DNA of 64,000 nt from Pleomorphomonas sp. (GCA_029976075.1 JARKNW010000029.1:1-64000); one strand, 5' to 3'; counted from the first letter of the stretch, positions 52,101-63,004 are shown. Notes: generated from the letters alone by a model not told the origin. Translations and numbers: made by a program.

Positions 52101-52705
52101 TCGTCGTGCTCGACAACTACGACAGCTTCGTCGGGAACGTTGCCCGCTATCTCCGGGAACTCGGCGAACAAGTGGTCGTGTTGCGCAACGATGCCATGGA
52201 CATGGCGGGTCTCGTGGCGCTTGGCGCCGAAGCATTGGTCATCAGTCCTGGACCTTGCGGGCCGTCGGAGGCGGGCCTTTCCACGCAGGCCGTGCGCATG
52301 TTCGCGGGCCGGGTGCCCGTTCTTGGAATATGCCTTGGTCATCAATGCATCGGCGCGGCGTTTGGAGCCAGGATCGTTCGGGCTTGCGAACCGATGCATG
52401 GCCGGTCGTCACGGGTGGTCCATGATGGAACAGGCCTGTTCGGCGGACTGCCAAGCCCGCTCAGGGTGGGGCGCTATCATTCGCTCGCTGTCGAAGTCCA
52501 GGATGGTGGACCTCTCCGCGTTACGGCGCGAGCCGAGAGCGGCGACGTCATGGCCATGGCGCATAGGGAACATCCGACCTTCGGCGTGCAGTTCCATCCG
52601 GAAAGCGTGCTAACCGAGGGCGGCTACCGTTTGTTTGCCAACTTCCTTGCGCACTTGCCGGGGCGGGAAGGGCGGCTTGCCGCCGCCCCACTCAGCCCGT
52701 TCTGA
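52097..52705 (+). CDS. pabA: Aminodeoxychorismate synthase glutamine amidotransferase component
   Basis: A 202-residue class I glutamine amidotransferase that supplies ammonia to PabB. It starts MIVVLDNYDSFVGNVARYLRELG, has ISPGPCGPSEAG, the nucleophile elbow GICLGHQCIG with the catalytic Cys, and GVQFHPESVLTEGG with the His/Glu pair. PabB's stop overlaps this ATG (ATGA), confirming the pair. Its own stop touches the convergent mmsA-like stop without any gap. Relatives also serve TrpE; here PabB decides the role. Confidence 0.93.
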   Translation: MIVVLDNYDSFVGNVARYLRELGEQVVVLRNDAMDMAGLVALGAEALVISPGPCGPSEAGLSTQAVRMFAGRVPVLGICLGHQCIGAAFGARIVRACEPMHGRSSRVVHDGTGLFGGLPSPLRVGRYHSLAVEVQDGGPLRVTARAESGDVMAMAHREHPTFGVQFHPESVLTEGGYRLFANFLAHLPGREGRLAAAPLSPF

Positions 52706-54205
<1,500 letters not shown>

Positions 54206-54324
54206 TTCACTTATTTCCCCCTGGTTGATTTTGCGTACCTTACGCGCTTGGAGTGATGAAACACGAGCGGCCGTTGCGCGGCAATATGCTGGCAAGAAAA
54301 ACCATTGTGCATTAATGTGAAGAC

Positions 54325-55269
54325 ATGGACTGGGATCACTTCCGCGTATTTCTCGCCGTGGCGCGCGACGGTCAGCTTTCCGCCGCGGCTCGTCGGCTCG
54401 GCGTCAACCACACGACGGTGGCGCGTCGTCTCGACGCGCTGGAAGCCGAACTCGGCGCTGCCTTGTTCGAGCGGCGGCCGACAGGCTGCGTGCTGACCGA
54501 AGCAGGGGAGCGGTTGATCCCGTTGGCCGAACGCATCGAGATCGAGACACGCGCTGCCCTTGCAGCTGTTTCATCAGGAGAAACGGAGATTTCCGGTACG
54601 GTTCGTGTCGGCGCGCCGGATGGTCTCGGCAATAGTTTTCTCGCTCACGAACTGAGCCTGTTCGCCGAGCAGCATCCGGGGATCACCGTGGAACTGGTCC
54701 CGTTGCCGGTGAAGTTCTCGGTATCCCGCCGCGAGGCCGATCTGGTCGTCGAGCTGTCCCGGCCGACGACGGGGCGCCTCGTTGCCAGCCGGCTTGTCGA
54801 TTACACCCTCGGGGTCTACGCGGCGGAAAGCTATCTCGCCCACCATGGCCGGCCGGCGGTGCTCGAAGACCTGGCCGGCCATCGTCTCGTGACAGGCATC
54901 GACGACTACACCTATTCGTCGGCTCTCGATTATGCCGCCACCTTGCAGGCCTATTCGAAACGGCTCTATCGGTGCGCCGGTGCGACAAGTCAGTTCGAGG
55001 CGATTTGCGCCGGAGCCGGCATCGGCGTGTTGCACGACTTCATGGCGCTCGATGCGACGGGTTTGGTTCGCATTCTGCCGGAAGTGAGCTTTTCCCGAAC
55101 TTACTGGCTGGTTGGGCATCCTGGAGCGACGTCAATCGCAGCCGTTGCAGCCTGCCGCCGCTTTCTCATCGATGCCTTTCGCCGGCAGCGTCGGTATTTC
55201 CAACCTCAGGGGTCTTTTGGGGCATCGTTGCCTCCTCAAGTCACCGTGACTGGAAGTGAATTCCAATAA
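54325..55269 (+). CDS. LysR-family transcriptional regulator
   Basis: A 314-residue regulator. The N-terminal winged HTH is [60 protein letters not shown] (about 2-63), followed by a linker helix and a periplasmic-binding-like effector domain ([35 protein letters not shown]). It is divergent from mmsA across 119 bp, and LysR proteins commonly control the divergent neighbour, so control of mmsA is inferred. The C-terminal 20 residues are extra compared with many relatives. The effector is unknown. Confidence 0.9.
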   Translation: MDWDHFRVFLAVARDGQLSAAARRLGVNHTTVARRLDALEAELGAALFERRPTGCVLTEAGERLIPLAERIEIETRAALAAVSSGETEISGTVRVGAPDGLGNSFLAHELSLFAEQHPGITVELVPLPVKFSVSRREADLVVELSRPTTGRLVASRLVDYTLGVYAAESYLAHHGRPAVLEDLAGHRLVTGIDDYTYSSALDYAATLQAYSKRLYRCAGATSQFEAICAGAGIGVLHDFMALDATGLVRILPEVSFSRTYWLVGHPGATSIAAVAACRRFLIDAFRRQRRYFQPQGSFGASLPPQVTVTGSEFQ

Positions 55270-55394
55270 CTCCGGCAAATGTAGAACAAGCTTCCGCCGT
55301 TGGTCGTTTGGTCACAAGTCCTTGCTTTGGCGAGGCCGAGACTTTCGTATAAAATGCCGGCGAGCGTTCAAGTTATTCGCGTGCGAGAAACAGC

Positions 55395-56252
55395 ATGGAC
55401 AGGGCACCGCGACAGTGGGGTGGGGCGGCGACAGGCCGTTCGGTTGCCGTCGATCTCTATTGGCATCGCCTCAGGAGCGAGGCGGAGGCCGCCATGGCCC
55501 GCGAGCCGACGCTTACGTCGCTTCTCGTTTCCACCATTATCGAACAGCCCGACCTTGCGTCGGCGCTTGCCAGTCGCCTCGGTCAGCGGCTTGCCGGTGA
55601 TGAGCTTTCCGCAGAGACCATCGCCAGGACGGTGATGAAGGTGATCGATGCCGAGTCGACGATCATGGATGCCGTCCATGCCGACCTCAAGGCGGTGGTC
55701 GAGCGTGATCCGGCATCGGGCCGGCTGATCGAGCCATTTCTGTTCTTCAAGGGCTTCTCGGCTATCGAGATCCATCGCGTCGCCCATCATCTTTGGCTGG
55801 CGGGACGACGCGATATGGCGCTGGTGCTCCAGAGCCGCTCCTCATCGGTATTCCAGACCGATATTCATCCCGGCGCCACCATCGGGCAGGGAATCTTCAT
55901 CGATCACGCGACCGGCGTGGTGATTGGCGAGACTACCGAGATCGAGGACGAAGTATCCATCCTGCAGGATGTGACGCTCGGTGGGACCGGCACGCACACC
56001 GGCAAGCGCCATCCGACCATCCGAACTGGCGTGATGATCGGCGCGGGCGCTCAGATCTTCGGACCAGTCGAGATCGGTGCCTATTCCAAGATCGCGGCAG
56101 GGTCACTGGTCACGACCGCCGTGCCGGCTCATTCGACGGCGGTTGGCACACCGGCACGCATCATTCTCGGCGATGCTCCCGACAATCCGGCGCGCAACAT
56201 GGACCAGATGCTGACGGAACGTGATTACTCCGCCTTTACCTGGGTCATCTGA
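55395..56252 (+). CDS. cysE: Serine O-acetyltransferase
   Basis: A 285-residue acetyl-CoA-dependent enzyme making O-acetyl-L-serine, the first step of cysteine synthesis. The N-terminal helical part (WHRLRSEAEAAMAREPTLTSLL, IDAESTIMDAVHADLKAVVERDPA) is followed by the left-handed parallel beta-helix with hexapeptide repeats (IHPGATIGQGIFIDHATGVVIGETTEIEDEVSILQDVTLGGTG) containing the catalytic His/Asp. The C-terminus ends in VI; CysE tails ending in Ile bind CysK in other bacteria. It stands alone and ends at a hairpin terminator. Confidence 0.94.
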   Translation: MDRAPRQWGGAATGRSVAVDLYWHRLRSEAEAAMAREPTLTSLLVSTIIEQPDLASALASRLGQRLAGDELSAETIARTVMKVIDAESTIMDAVHADLKAVVERDPASGRLIEPFLFFKGFSAIEIHRVAHHLWLAGRRDMALVLQSRSSSVFQTDIHPGATIGQGIFIDHATGVVIGETTEIEDEVSILQDVTLGGTGTHTGKRHPTIRTGVMIGAGAQIFGPVEIGAYSKIAAGSLVTTAVPAHSTAVGTPARIILGDAPDNPARNMDQMLTERDYSAFTWVI

Positions 56253-56279
56253 TTTCGGATTGCTGGTTTTATCCAATCA

Positions 56280-56314
56280 AAGCGGGCGAGCCGGATGGAC
56301 GGCGCCGCCCGCTT
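56280..56314. terminator. Hairpin terminator between cysE and the TRAP operon
   Basis: AAGCGGGCG pairs with CGCCCGCTT (9 bp), with inner GCC/GGC pairing, then GTTTGC. It lies between convergent genes and can act on both strands. Confidence 0.7.
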
Positions 56315-56329
56315 GTTTGCATGCAAGTT

Positions 56330-57610
56330 TTAGTGAAACAGGCGTGGCAGCCATAGCGAGGCGGCGGGGATGTAGGTGACGATCATCAGCACCACGAAAG
56401 CGGCAAAATAGAACGGCCAGATGGTGCGGACCGCCTGCAAGATCGGAATCTTGGCTATGGCGCAGGTTACGAACAACACCGATCCCACCGGTGGTGTGCA
56501 TAGACCAATGCCGAGGTTGAGGATCAGAATGGCCCCGAACTGCACCGGGTCCATGCCGAAGGCGGTGACCACCGGCAGAAAAATCGGCGTGGTGATGATG
56601 ATCAGCGGCGCCATGTCCATGAAGCAGCCGAGCACTAGAAGGATCAGGTTCAGTAGCAGGAATATGACGATCGGGTTGTCCGATATGGCGCGCATGGCCG
56701 CAACCATCGCGGCTGGCACTTGCAGCAGTGCGAGAAGCCAGGCGAACGAAGCGGCGGATCCGATCACCATCAGCACCATCGCGGTGGTACGTACGGCTCC
56801 CAGTGTTGCCTCTTTGAAGTCGCCCCAGCTCATCGAGCGGTAGACCAGCAGCGTCACCAGCAATGCGTAAATGAGCGCGATGCAGGAGCTTTCGGTTGCC
56901 GTGAAAATGCCTGAACGGACGCCGCCGAAAATGATGGCGATCAGCAGAATGCCGGGAATGGCGTTGAGCACGATAGGGCCGATGTTGCGCCAGCCGGGAA
57001 AGGCTTCCGCCGGGTAACCGCGACGCCTTGCCACCCAGTAGCCGGCAACCATCAGGGATGCCGCCAGCATCAGGCCGGGAATGACGCCGGCCGTGAACAG
57101 GTCGGCGATCGATATGGTGCCGCCAGCCGAAATCGAATAGATGATCATGTTATGAGAAGGCGGAATCAGCAGCGCGATGATCGCGCCAACTGACGTTATA
57201 TTCACTGCGTAATCAACATCATATCCGCGTTTCTTCATCTGCGGAATCATCAGTCCGCCAACCGCTGACGCATCGGCGACGGCCGAGCCGGAAACGCCAC
57301 CGAACAGGGTTGAGGCGACGATGTTGACCTGTCCGAGGCCGCCGCGCAGATGTCCGACGATGGAGGCCGCCAGTCGCACGAGCTTCTCGGCGATGCCGCC
57401 ACGTACCATCACGTCACCGGCATAGATGAAGAACGGAATGGCCAGAAGCGCGAAGGCGCTGATGCCGGAGTTGAGGCGCTGCACCACGATGACGGGCGGC
57501 ATGCCCATGTAGAGGATCGTGAACAGGGACGAGATTGCCAGGCAGAAGGCGATGGGGGTGCCCAGCACCAGCAGGCCCACGAAGGAGCCGAACAGGATCC
57601 AGAGTTCCAT
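56330..57610 (-). CDS. TRAP transporter large permease (DctM-like)
   Basis: A 426-residue integral membrane protein with about twelve hydrophobic segments, the ion-driven translocation subunit of a TRAP transporter. It starts MELWILFGSFVGLLVLGTPIAFCLAISSL; GGLGQVNIVASTLFGGVSGSAVADASAVGGLMIPQMKKRGYD, PPSHNMIIYSISAGG and NLGIGLCTPPVGSVLFVTCAIAKI are DctM hallmarks. The ATG shares one base with the DctQ stop; the track ORF starts 119 codons too early. It ends the dctP-dctQ-dctM operon. Confidence 0.93.
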   Translation of the reverse strand: MELWILFGSFVGLLVLGTPIAFCLAISSLFTILYMGMPPVIVVQRLNSGISAFALLAIPFFIYAGDVMVRGGIAEKLVRLAASIVGHLRGGLGQVNIVASTLFGGVSGSAVADASAVGGLMIPQMKKRGYDVDYAVNITSVGAIIALLIPPSHNMIIYSISAGGTISIADLFTAGVIPGLMLAASLMVAGYWVARRRGYPAEAFPGWRNIGPIVLNAIPGILLIAIIFGGVRSGIFTATESSCIALIYALLVTLLVYRSMSWGDFKEATLGAVRTTAMVLMVIGSAASFAWLLALLQVPAAMVAAMRAISDNPIVIFLLLNLILLVLGCFMDMAPLIIITTPIFLPVVTAFGMDPVQFGAILILNLGIGLCTPPVGSVLFVTCAIAKIPILQAVRTIWPFYFAAFVVLMIVTYIPAASLWLPRLFH

Positions 57611-58146
57611 CACGTGGCGTCCTTCGACAGCGTGGCGTCCGAAACGGCAACCCCGGCGCTGTCGGGCCTGAGATGCATGTTGACGATCCGCTCTATGGCA
57701 AACAGCGTGAACAGCAGTCCGGCGCAGATCAGCGGCAGAAAGTCGGTTGCCCCAGTAATGCCGAGGCCAGGGATTCGTGTGTCCCACGTGCGAGCCGCCA
57801 ACTGGAAGCCGTACCAGGAGATGAACAGCCCGAAGATGGCGATCAGCGAAAGCGAGATCGTGTCGAGCAAGCGGTTGACCGACGGCGGCGCGATGTAGCG
57901 CAGCAGATCGAGCCCCAGATGAAAGTTTTCCCGGACACCGACCGCTGCGCCGAGGAAGATGAACCAACCCATCAGTTGGATCGCCATTGGCTCGGCGAAG
58001 GTCAGCGAGAAGTTGAGGACATATCGGCTGAATACCTGAGCGCCGACAATGGCCGTCATCAAGACCAGCGCCGTACCGGCGGCTGCCAAAGCCAAGCCGG
58101 CCAGTCTGTCGACCAGACGGAAAAGAAGGTTGTGGCGGGTTTGCAT
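57610..58146 (-). CDS. TRAP transporter small permease (DctQ-like)
   Basis: A 178-residue four-helix membrane protein. Typical features are the first helix region LAGLALAAAGTALVLMTAIVGAQVFSRYVLNFSLTFAEPMAIQLMGWFIFLGAAVGVRENFHLGLDLL, where 'E...l..W..flGaa..vr...H' is conserved. GAGGTGG precedes ATG 58146. It bridges the binding protein and the large permease, with a 1-bp overlap with dctM. Confidence 0.92.
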   Translation of the reverse strand: MQTRHNLLFRLVDRLAGLALAAAGTALVLMTAIVGAQVFSRYVLNFSLTFAEPMAIQLMGWFIFLGAAVGVRENFHLGLDLLRYIAPPSVNRLLDTISLSLIAIFGLFISWYGFQLAARTWDTRIPGLGITGATDFLPLICAGLLFTLFAIERIVNMHLRPDSAGVAVSDATLSKDAT

Positions 58147-58175
58147 GGTTCCACCTCGATCCTGACGAGCCGGAC

Positions 58176-58199
58176 GCCGCCCGGCCGTGACCGGGCGGC
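58176..58199 (-). repeat. Intercistronic stem-loop between dctP- and dctQ-like genes
   Basis: GCCGCCCGG and CCGGGCGGC are perfect 9-bp complements around a 6-base loop. The stem follows the dctP stop by about 38 bases, where it could protect the binding-protein message and lower dctQM expression. Confidence 0.65.
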
Positions 58200-58237
58200 G
58201 GCTGAAAGCAGGCCGGACGTACCGGCTCGCGGTTCGG

Positions 58238-59212
58238 TTACTCGGTCGCCTGGATGCGGGCGACGAGATCCTTCAGCTTTGGATCGGTGATGAACTTCTC
58301 GTAGACGGGCTTCATCGCTTCGATGAAGGGACCCTTGTCGATCTGGGCGATGATCGAGCCGGCTTCGCGCACCTTGGCTTCCGATGCCTTTTCGCGGGCT
58401 GCCCAGAGCTCGCGCATCTTGGGGACGCTGTCCTTTGCGGCCTGACGGATGACGGCCTGATCCTCCGGCGAGAGCTTGTCGTAGCTCGTCTTGGCCATCA
58501 CCAGCACTTCCGGCTGCAAGGAATGCTCGGTCAGCGTGTAATGCTTTGCGACCTCGAAGTGGCGCGAGGACTCGTAAGACGGCCAGTTGTTCTCGGCGCC
58601 ATCGATGACGCCCGTCTGCAGGCCTGAGTAGACCTCACCGAACGGCATCGGCGTCGGGTTGGTTCCCATGGCCTCGGCGGTCGCCACCCACATGTCCGAT
58701 TGTTGTACGCGCAGCTTCAGGCCCTTGAGATCGGCAATCGAGGCGATCGCCTTCTTGGTGTAGATCGAGCGAGCACCCGAGTCATAATAGGCTAAGGCGA
58801 TCAGCCCCTTGGCTTCGAAAGCCTTCAGGATTTCCTCACCGATGGGGCCGTCGACCACATGGTGCATGTGATCGACCGACTTGAACACGAAGGGCAGACC
58901 GAGCACGGATGTTTCGGGTACCACATTGTTGAATTGGGCGGTTGAGACGCGATTGAAGTCGATCACTCCGAACTGCGTCTGCTCAATGGTGTCCTTTTCG
59001 GAGCCGAGCACCCCGTTATTGAACTCCTGGATCTTGATGCGCCCGCCGGTCCTCTCCTCGACCAGCTTGCCCATGTAGATCACCGCTTCGACCGTGGGAT
59101 AACCGTCCGGATGGATGTCGGCGGCCCGGAATGTGACGGTATCGGCCATGGCTGTGCTGGCGAGCCCGAAGGCCCCGACAACGCCGAGTATGTAGGTACA
59201 CTCCCGCTTCAT
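58238..59212 (-). CDS. TRAP transporter substrate-binding protein (DctP-like)
   Basis: A 324-residue periplasmic protein with a Sec signal (about 1-23, ending TAMA). The mature start [64 protein letters not shown] is typical of DctP, and [63 protein letters not shown] includes the conserved carboxylate-binding arginine region and the 'DGAEN' motif. GGGAGGA precedes the start. It binds an organic acid, probably a sugar acid or keto acid given the neighbours. Confidence 0.92.
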   Translation of the reverse strand: MKRECTYILGVVGAFGLASTAMADTVTFRAADIHPDGYPTVEAVIYMGKLVEERTGGRIKIQEFNNGVLGSEKDTIEQTQFGVIDFNRVSTAQFNNVVPETSVLGLPFVFKSVDHMHHVVDGPIGEEILKAFEAKGLIALAYYDSGARSIYTKKAIASIADLKGLKLRVQQSDMWVATAEAMGTNPTPMPFGEVYSGLQTGVIDGAENNWPSYESSRHFEVAKHYTLTEHSLQPEVLVMAKTSYDKLSPEDQAVIRQAAKDSVPKMRELWAAREKASEAKVREAGSIIAQIDKGPFIEAMKPVYEKFITDPKLKDLVARIQATE

Positions 59213-59343
59213 GTCTTCCTCCCTTTGGCGGCTTGATCGGCCGCATTGCCCGCGGTCGCAGCTGGCGGGCTCAGCCCTTCAGTCCAACCGACATGGCTCC
59301 TCAACCATGGCGGAAGGTCCGCTTCGTCAATTGGGACGGCCGG

Positions 59344-60153
59344 TCAGAGACCGGCCGGAACTGCAGCGACAACTTCGATTTCGCAGGCGGTCGCGCCTGA
59401 AAACTCAATGCGGGCTTGGTCTCCAGGTGTGACCTGGTGGACACCGGTAGTCATTCCCGTCAGCACGACGTCGCCAGCCCGCAGATAACGCCCGCGGGTC
59501 ATCAAGTGTTCGGCAAGAAACTGGAGGGCGCCGATGGGGCCACCCATGACGTTGGCGGCCGAGCCTTCGCCAACAACCTTGTCGTGGATCAGCATGCGCG
59601 AGGTGAGCGAAGAAAGGTTCGCATTGCGCCAGCCCGCGATTTCAGGTCCGACAACCGCGCCGGCGTTGTTGCCGTGATCGGATATGATGGCGGTTGGCCC
59701 GAGATCGTTGAGGGTAGCCAATGGGCTTGAAGCGATCTCCGAACCGGCGTGCAAGCCGGACAGCGCCGCCATGATGGCTTCCGGTAGGAACTTGCCGTCG
59801 ATGGGCAACAGGTCTCGTTCGAAGACGGCGACAAACTCAGCTTCCAGCGCCGCGAAGCCGCCAACGAACACCCGCGCTGGCGCAGTGCCGCCATTTGGCA
59901 GGCGATGGACGTTGCCAGCCATGATCGGACCGGCAAGGCGATTGGCTCCGAGGCCCTCGCGTAGATCCGGGCGGATGCCGGCCACTTTCCAGCCAGCGAC
60001 GGCACTTCCGTTGAGGGCAATGGCTCGCTCCTGCACTCGGTAGGCGTCTTTCAGTGTCGAGGGCTGGATGCCGGGGAAGGCGTCAAGCTTGCTGGCCGAT
60101 TGGCGTGCCTGCACAAAACACGAGGCGATATGGTCGACTTCGTCTACCTGCAT
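59344..60153 (-). CDS. FAH-superfamily hydratase (2-oxopent-4-enoate hydratase/2-oxohept-3-enedioate hydratase-like)
   Basis: A 269-residue protein of the fumarylacetoacetase superfamily, closest by eye to 2-keto-4-pentenoate hydratase (MhpD). The N-terminal LKDAYRVQERAIALNGSAVAGWKVA and the metal-binding segment ALEAEFVAVFERDL (ExE) are recognisable, as is GGPIGALQFLAEHLMTRGRYLRAGDVVLTGMTTGVHQVTPGDQARIEF. It lies 131 bp upstream of the dctP gene in the same direction and is divergent from the GntR regulator, so it probably metabolises the transported acid. The exact reaction is not decided by sequence. Confidence 0.85.
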   Translation of the reverse strand: MQVDEVDHIASCFVQARQSASKLDAFPGIQPSTLKDAYRVQERAIALNGSAVAGWKVAGIRPDLREGLGANRLAGPIMAGNVHRLPNGGTAPARVFVGGFAALEAEFVAVFERDLLPIDGKFLPEAIMAALSGLHAGSEIASSPLATLNDLGPTAIISDHGNNAGAVVGPEIAGWRNANLSSLTSRMLIHDKVVGEGSAANVMGGPIGALQFLAEHLMTRGRYLRAGDVVLTGMTTGVHQVTPGDQARIEFSGATACEIEVVAAVPAGL

Positions 60154-60232
60154 GCCCGGCGGCTCCCCTTGATAAATGACAGGCCGGCATTTGCGGAACG
60201 CACCTGGGGTTCGCGACGTAAGCTCGGTCTGA

Positions 60233-60269
60233 ATGGTAGCATTTCTTCTACCATACTAACGTGGTATGG
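60233..60269. promoter_or_regulatory. Overlapping inverted repeats, putative GntR operators
   Basis: ATGGTAG...CTACCAT (7-bp perfect arms, 8-base spacer, 60233-60254) overlaps CCATAC...GTATGG (6-bp perfect arms, 7-base spacer, 60251-60269). TGGTA/TACCA half-sites are typical of FadR/UxuR-type GntR regulators. The site lies between the divergent hydratase gene and the GntR gene. Confidence 0.7.
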
Positions 60270-60293
60270 CAGCTGTCGAGTAGGAAAAGGAAC

Positions 60294-60356
60294 ATGCGGA
60301 TTTTTTGCCTGCGGTTGCAAAGACGGGTGTCGGCAAATGACGGTCGTTCTTCCTGA
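60294..60356 (+). CDS. Putative 20-residue leader peptide coupled to the GntR gene
   Basis: ATG 60294 with AGGAAA eight bases upstream opens a 20-codon frame (MRIFCLRLQRRV..., then TGA at 60354-60356). It is too short for the ORF track. Its end overlaps the start of the GntR gene (ATG 60337) by 20 bases in a different frame. The GntR gene itself has a poor ribosome site, so translational coupling is plausible. Confidence 0.5.
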   Translation: MRIFCLRLQRRVSANDGRSS

Positions 60357-61017
60357 TGGTTCCGAAGACTCCGCGGCGCGGCGTGTCGAGCGCGAGCTGC
60401 GCAAGGCGATCATCACGCTCGAGCTTCAGCCTGGGGTCTCCCTATCGGAAAAGGATCTGGCCGAGCGCTATGGTGTTTCACGCCAGCCGGTACGCGAGGC
60501 GCTGATCAATCTGGGCAAGGCCGGTTTGGTGGGGATTCAGCCGCGGCGCGGCAGCTACGTCGTGAAGATTTCGCTCGATCTGATGCGGCAGGCCCGCTTT
60601 GTTCGCGAGTCGGTCGAAGTGGCAGTGGTGCGCCGTGCCTGCGCTTCGTTCGATCCGGAGGTGCGCCGGCGGATCGAAGAAATCCTAAAGCGACAGGCGG
60701 AACTTGCTGCCGAGCAATCGCACTATGCCTTTCAACGAGAGGATGAGGCCTTTCACGCGGCTCTTGCCGGAGGCGCCGGCGTTCCAGCGGCTTGGGCGAC
60801 TCTCGAAACCATCAAGGCCCACATGGATCGGGTCTGTCATCTGACGTTGCCGCTGCCGGAGACCTTGCCGAAAGTGGTCGATGAGCACCGGCGCATCGTT
60901 GATGCCATTGACAGCCATGATGCGGACAGGGCGGAGGTGGCGCTAAAGGTCCACATGGATGGAATTCTGAAAGCATTGCCCAGGGTTCAGGCGCAATTCG
61001 GCTTCCTTTTCGTATGA
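60337..61017 (+). CDS. GntR-family (FCD/FadR subfamily) transcriptional regulator
   Basis: A 226-residue regulator. The winged HTH (about 14-75) contains RRVERELRKAIITLELQPGVSLSEKDLAERYGVSRQPVREALINLGKAGLVGIQPRRGSYV. The FCD ligand domain follows with QARFVRESVEVAVVRRACASFDPE, DEAFHAALAGGAG and VVDEHRRIVDAIDSHDADRAEVALKVHMDGIL, including the metal-binding Asp and His positions. The start at 60337 is chosen from the family N-terminus; the track begins 79 codons upstream through the operator. It probably controls the divergent hydratase-TRAP genes and perhaps the kinase downstream. Confidence 0.92.
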   Translation: MTVVLPDGSEDSAARRVERELRKAIITLELQPGVSLSEKDLAERYGVSRQPVREALINLGKAGLVGIQPRRGSYVVKISLDLMRQARFVRESVEVAVVRRACASFDPEVRRRIEEILKRQAELAAEQSHYAFQREDEAFHAALAGGAGVPAAWATLETIKAHMDRVCHLTLPLPETLPKVVDEHRRIVDAIDSHDADRAEVALKVHMDGILKALPRVQAQFGFLFV

Positions 61018-61164
61018 CGCGTTCTTTCCCGGCCGTGAGGTCACGCGCCTGCTGATGATCTGTTCTGCAAAGAATTGATACTTTCTGCTTAAAGACGGTG
61101 AGTTTCGTTGACGATGGGGGCGCTGCGAAACTACGTTTGTCGTGGGAGCAGGAGGAGGGCGGTC

Positions 61165-62643
61165 ATGTCGCTTGAGAAGGGGCGGACGCATGTCGCCGCG
61201 GTCGACGTGGGTGCCGGGAGCGGCCGCGTCATGCTGGCGACGTTCGATGGGGAACACATCGAACTTGCCGAGGCGCACCGCTTCGAAACCCCGCTCCGAA
61301 CCGATCCGGCGACCGGATATGATTGCTGGGACAGCGAGGCCATTGTTCGGGAAATACGCGTTGGGATCGATAGGGCCGAAGTAATGGCACCGATCGACAG
61401 TGTTGGTTGCGACACCTGGGGCGTCGATTATGTCCTCCTCGACGAGCGCCTGCGCCAGGTTGGCCTTTCCGTCGCTTACAGGGATGATCGCACGGCCGGT
61501 CTGATCGACGAAGTGACGGCCATCATGCCTGCCGCCGAGATCTACCGGCGCACAGGCATTCATTTCCAACCGTACAATACGCTTTATCAGTTGCGCGCCA
61601 CGGCCAGGGACCAGCCCGGCTGGCTCGCTTCGGCTCGGCACCTCCTGTTCACACCGGACTATCTGCATTTCCGCTTGTCCGGCGTCATTGCCAACGAGTA
61701 CTCCATCTCCACTACCTCGCAACTCCTGTCGCTCGAGACGCGCGATTGGGATCCGGAACTCCTGGCGCTGGCCGGCGTTCGGCCGGGCCTCATGAAGAAG
61801 CCGGTGGAGCCCGGAACGGTACTCGGGCCGATGACTGATCGCCCCGGGCGCCGGCCTGTTCTCGTCATTGCTCCCGGCGGTCACGATACGGCCTCCGCCG
61901 TGGCGGTTGCGCCGCTCGGCGGGCCGGACGAGGCCTTTCTTTCGTCGGGCACATGGTCGCTGATGGGGATCGAAAGCCAGGTTCCTCACGTTGGCGATCT
62001 GGCGCGCGGTTTCAACATCGGCAATGAGGGAGGAGTCTGCGGTCGCTACCGCGTGCTGAAGAACCTGATGGGCCTTTGGCTCATTCAGCGCGTGCGCAAG
62101 GAGTTCGGCGATCCATCCTTCGGCGATCTGGTGTCATCCGCCTCGGCGGCCCCCGCCTGGGGGAGCCTGATCAATCCCGATGATCCGCGCTTTCTCAACC
62201 CGGCTTCCATGACTGATACCATCCGGACCCTTGCCGCCGAGCACGGCGAGCCGGTGCCGGAAGGACTTGGAGCCGTGGCGCGGACGGTATTCGACAGTCT
62301 TGCCCTCGATTACGCCCGGGTGAAGGATGAGCTCGAAGCGCTCACGGGCCGCCCCCTTACACACGTCCGCATCATCGGTGGCGGGTCGAAAAACGCGCTT
62401 CTCAATCAGCTGACGGCTGACGCATGCGAAATTCCGGTCAGTGCCGGTCCGGTCGAGACATCGGCGCTCGGAAATGCCGCGCTGCAGTTGATGGGGCTCC
62501 GCAAGATAGGCTCTTTGGATGAAGCGAGATCCATTGTGCGAGGATCGTTCGGGGTAACGGAGATAGCGCCGGTAGCCCCGGTTCCATCTGCCGTCCGCAA
62601 CCGTTTCAGGGCGATCGTGCAGGCGACGGCAACTGTCCGCTGA
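61165..62643 (+). CDS. rhaB: Rhamnulokinase-type FGGY sugar kinase
   Basis: A 492-residue FGGY kinase, resembling rhamnulokinase, which phosphorylates L-rhamnulose. Phosphate-1 motif AAVDVGAGSGRVMLATF, ATFDGEHIELAEAHRF, YDCWDSEAIVREI, IDSVGCDTWGVDYVLLD, AYRDDRTAGLIDEV, IYRRTGIHFQPYNTLYQL, FTPDYLHFRLSGVIANEYSISTTSQLL and RIIGGGSKNALLNQLTADA match RhaB closely. ATG 61165 follows a GGAGG site. No rhaA, rhaD or rhaS appears in the window, so the substrate may be another ketose, and the link with the TRAP/hydratase module is contextual only. Confidence 0.87.
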   Translation: MSLEKGRTHVAAVDVGAGSGRVMLATFDGEHIELAEAHRFETPLRTDPATGYDCWDSEAIVREIRVGIDRAEVMAPIDSVGCDTWGVDYVLLDERLRQVGLSVAYRDDRTAGLIDEVTAIMPAAEIYRRTGIHFQPYNTLYQLRATARDQPGWLASARHLLFTPDYLHFRLSGVIANEYSISTTSQLLSLETRDWDPELLALAGVRPGLMKKPVEPGTVLGPMTDRPGRRPVLVIAPGGHDTASAVAVAPLGGPDEAFLSSGTWSLMGIESQVPHVGDLARGFNIGNEGGVCGRYRVLKNLMGLWLIQRVRKEFGDPSFGDLVSSASAAPAWGSLINPDDPRFLNPASMTDTIRTLAAEHGEPVPEGLGAVARTVFDSLALDYARVKDELEALTGRPLTHVRIIGGGSKNALLNQLTADACEIPVSAGPVETSALGNAALQLMGLRKIGSLDEARSIVRGSFGVTEIAPVAPVPSAVRNRFRAIVQATATVR

Positions 62644-63004
62644 ACCAGAAAACGCTCGTCCGGGCTTGTCAAAAATTGCGAGAGAGACCGTTTTTTCATC
62701 CTATTTGCTAAGGGAAACCTCTCATGTTAATCATTTCTTCACCTTGTCGTGAGGGGCGGGATACAATAATCCAGTTGTGTTCGCATCGTTACAATGTTGC
62801 GGAAGGCTGACTTGGGAGCAGGGTCGTTATTGCCCGTTCGGTCCGGATTCCTGGGAGGAGGATGGGGCGAGCGGCAGGGGGCGGACCTGATGGGATCCGA
62901 AGCAAAATCGAGCCTTTTGGCGCCCGACATCCAATGTCGGGGCGGTGGTTTTGTTCGTTTGTCATACCACTAACCCTGGGTTGGGCTTTCGTCGGGAGGA
63001 GAAC
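62644..63004 (+). promoter_or_regulatory. 361-bp gap upstream of cstA
   Basis: No gene is supported here; ORFs at 62739-62930 and 62862-63386 are out-of-frame shadows. The part from 62690 to 62780 is moderately AT-rich (catgttaatcatttcttc) and may hold the cstA promoter. I see no terminator with a T-run after the kinase gene, only a TTTTTTC near 62691 without a stem. Confidence 0.4.
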
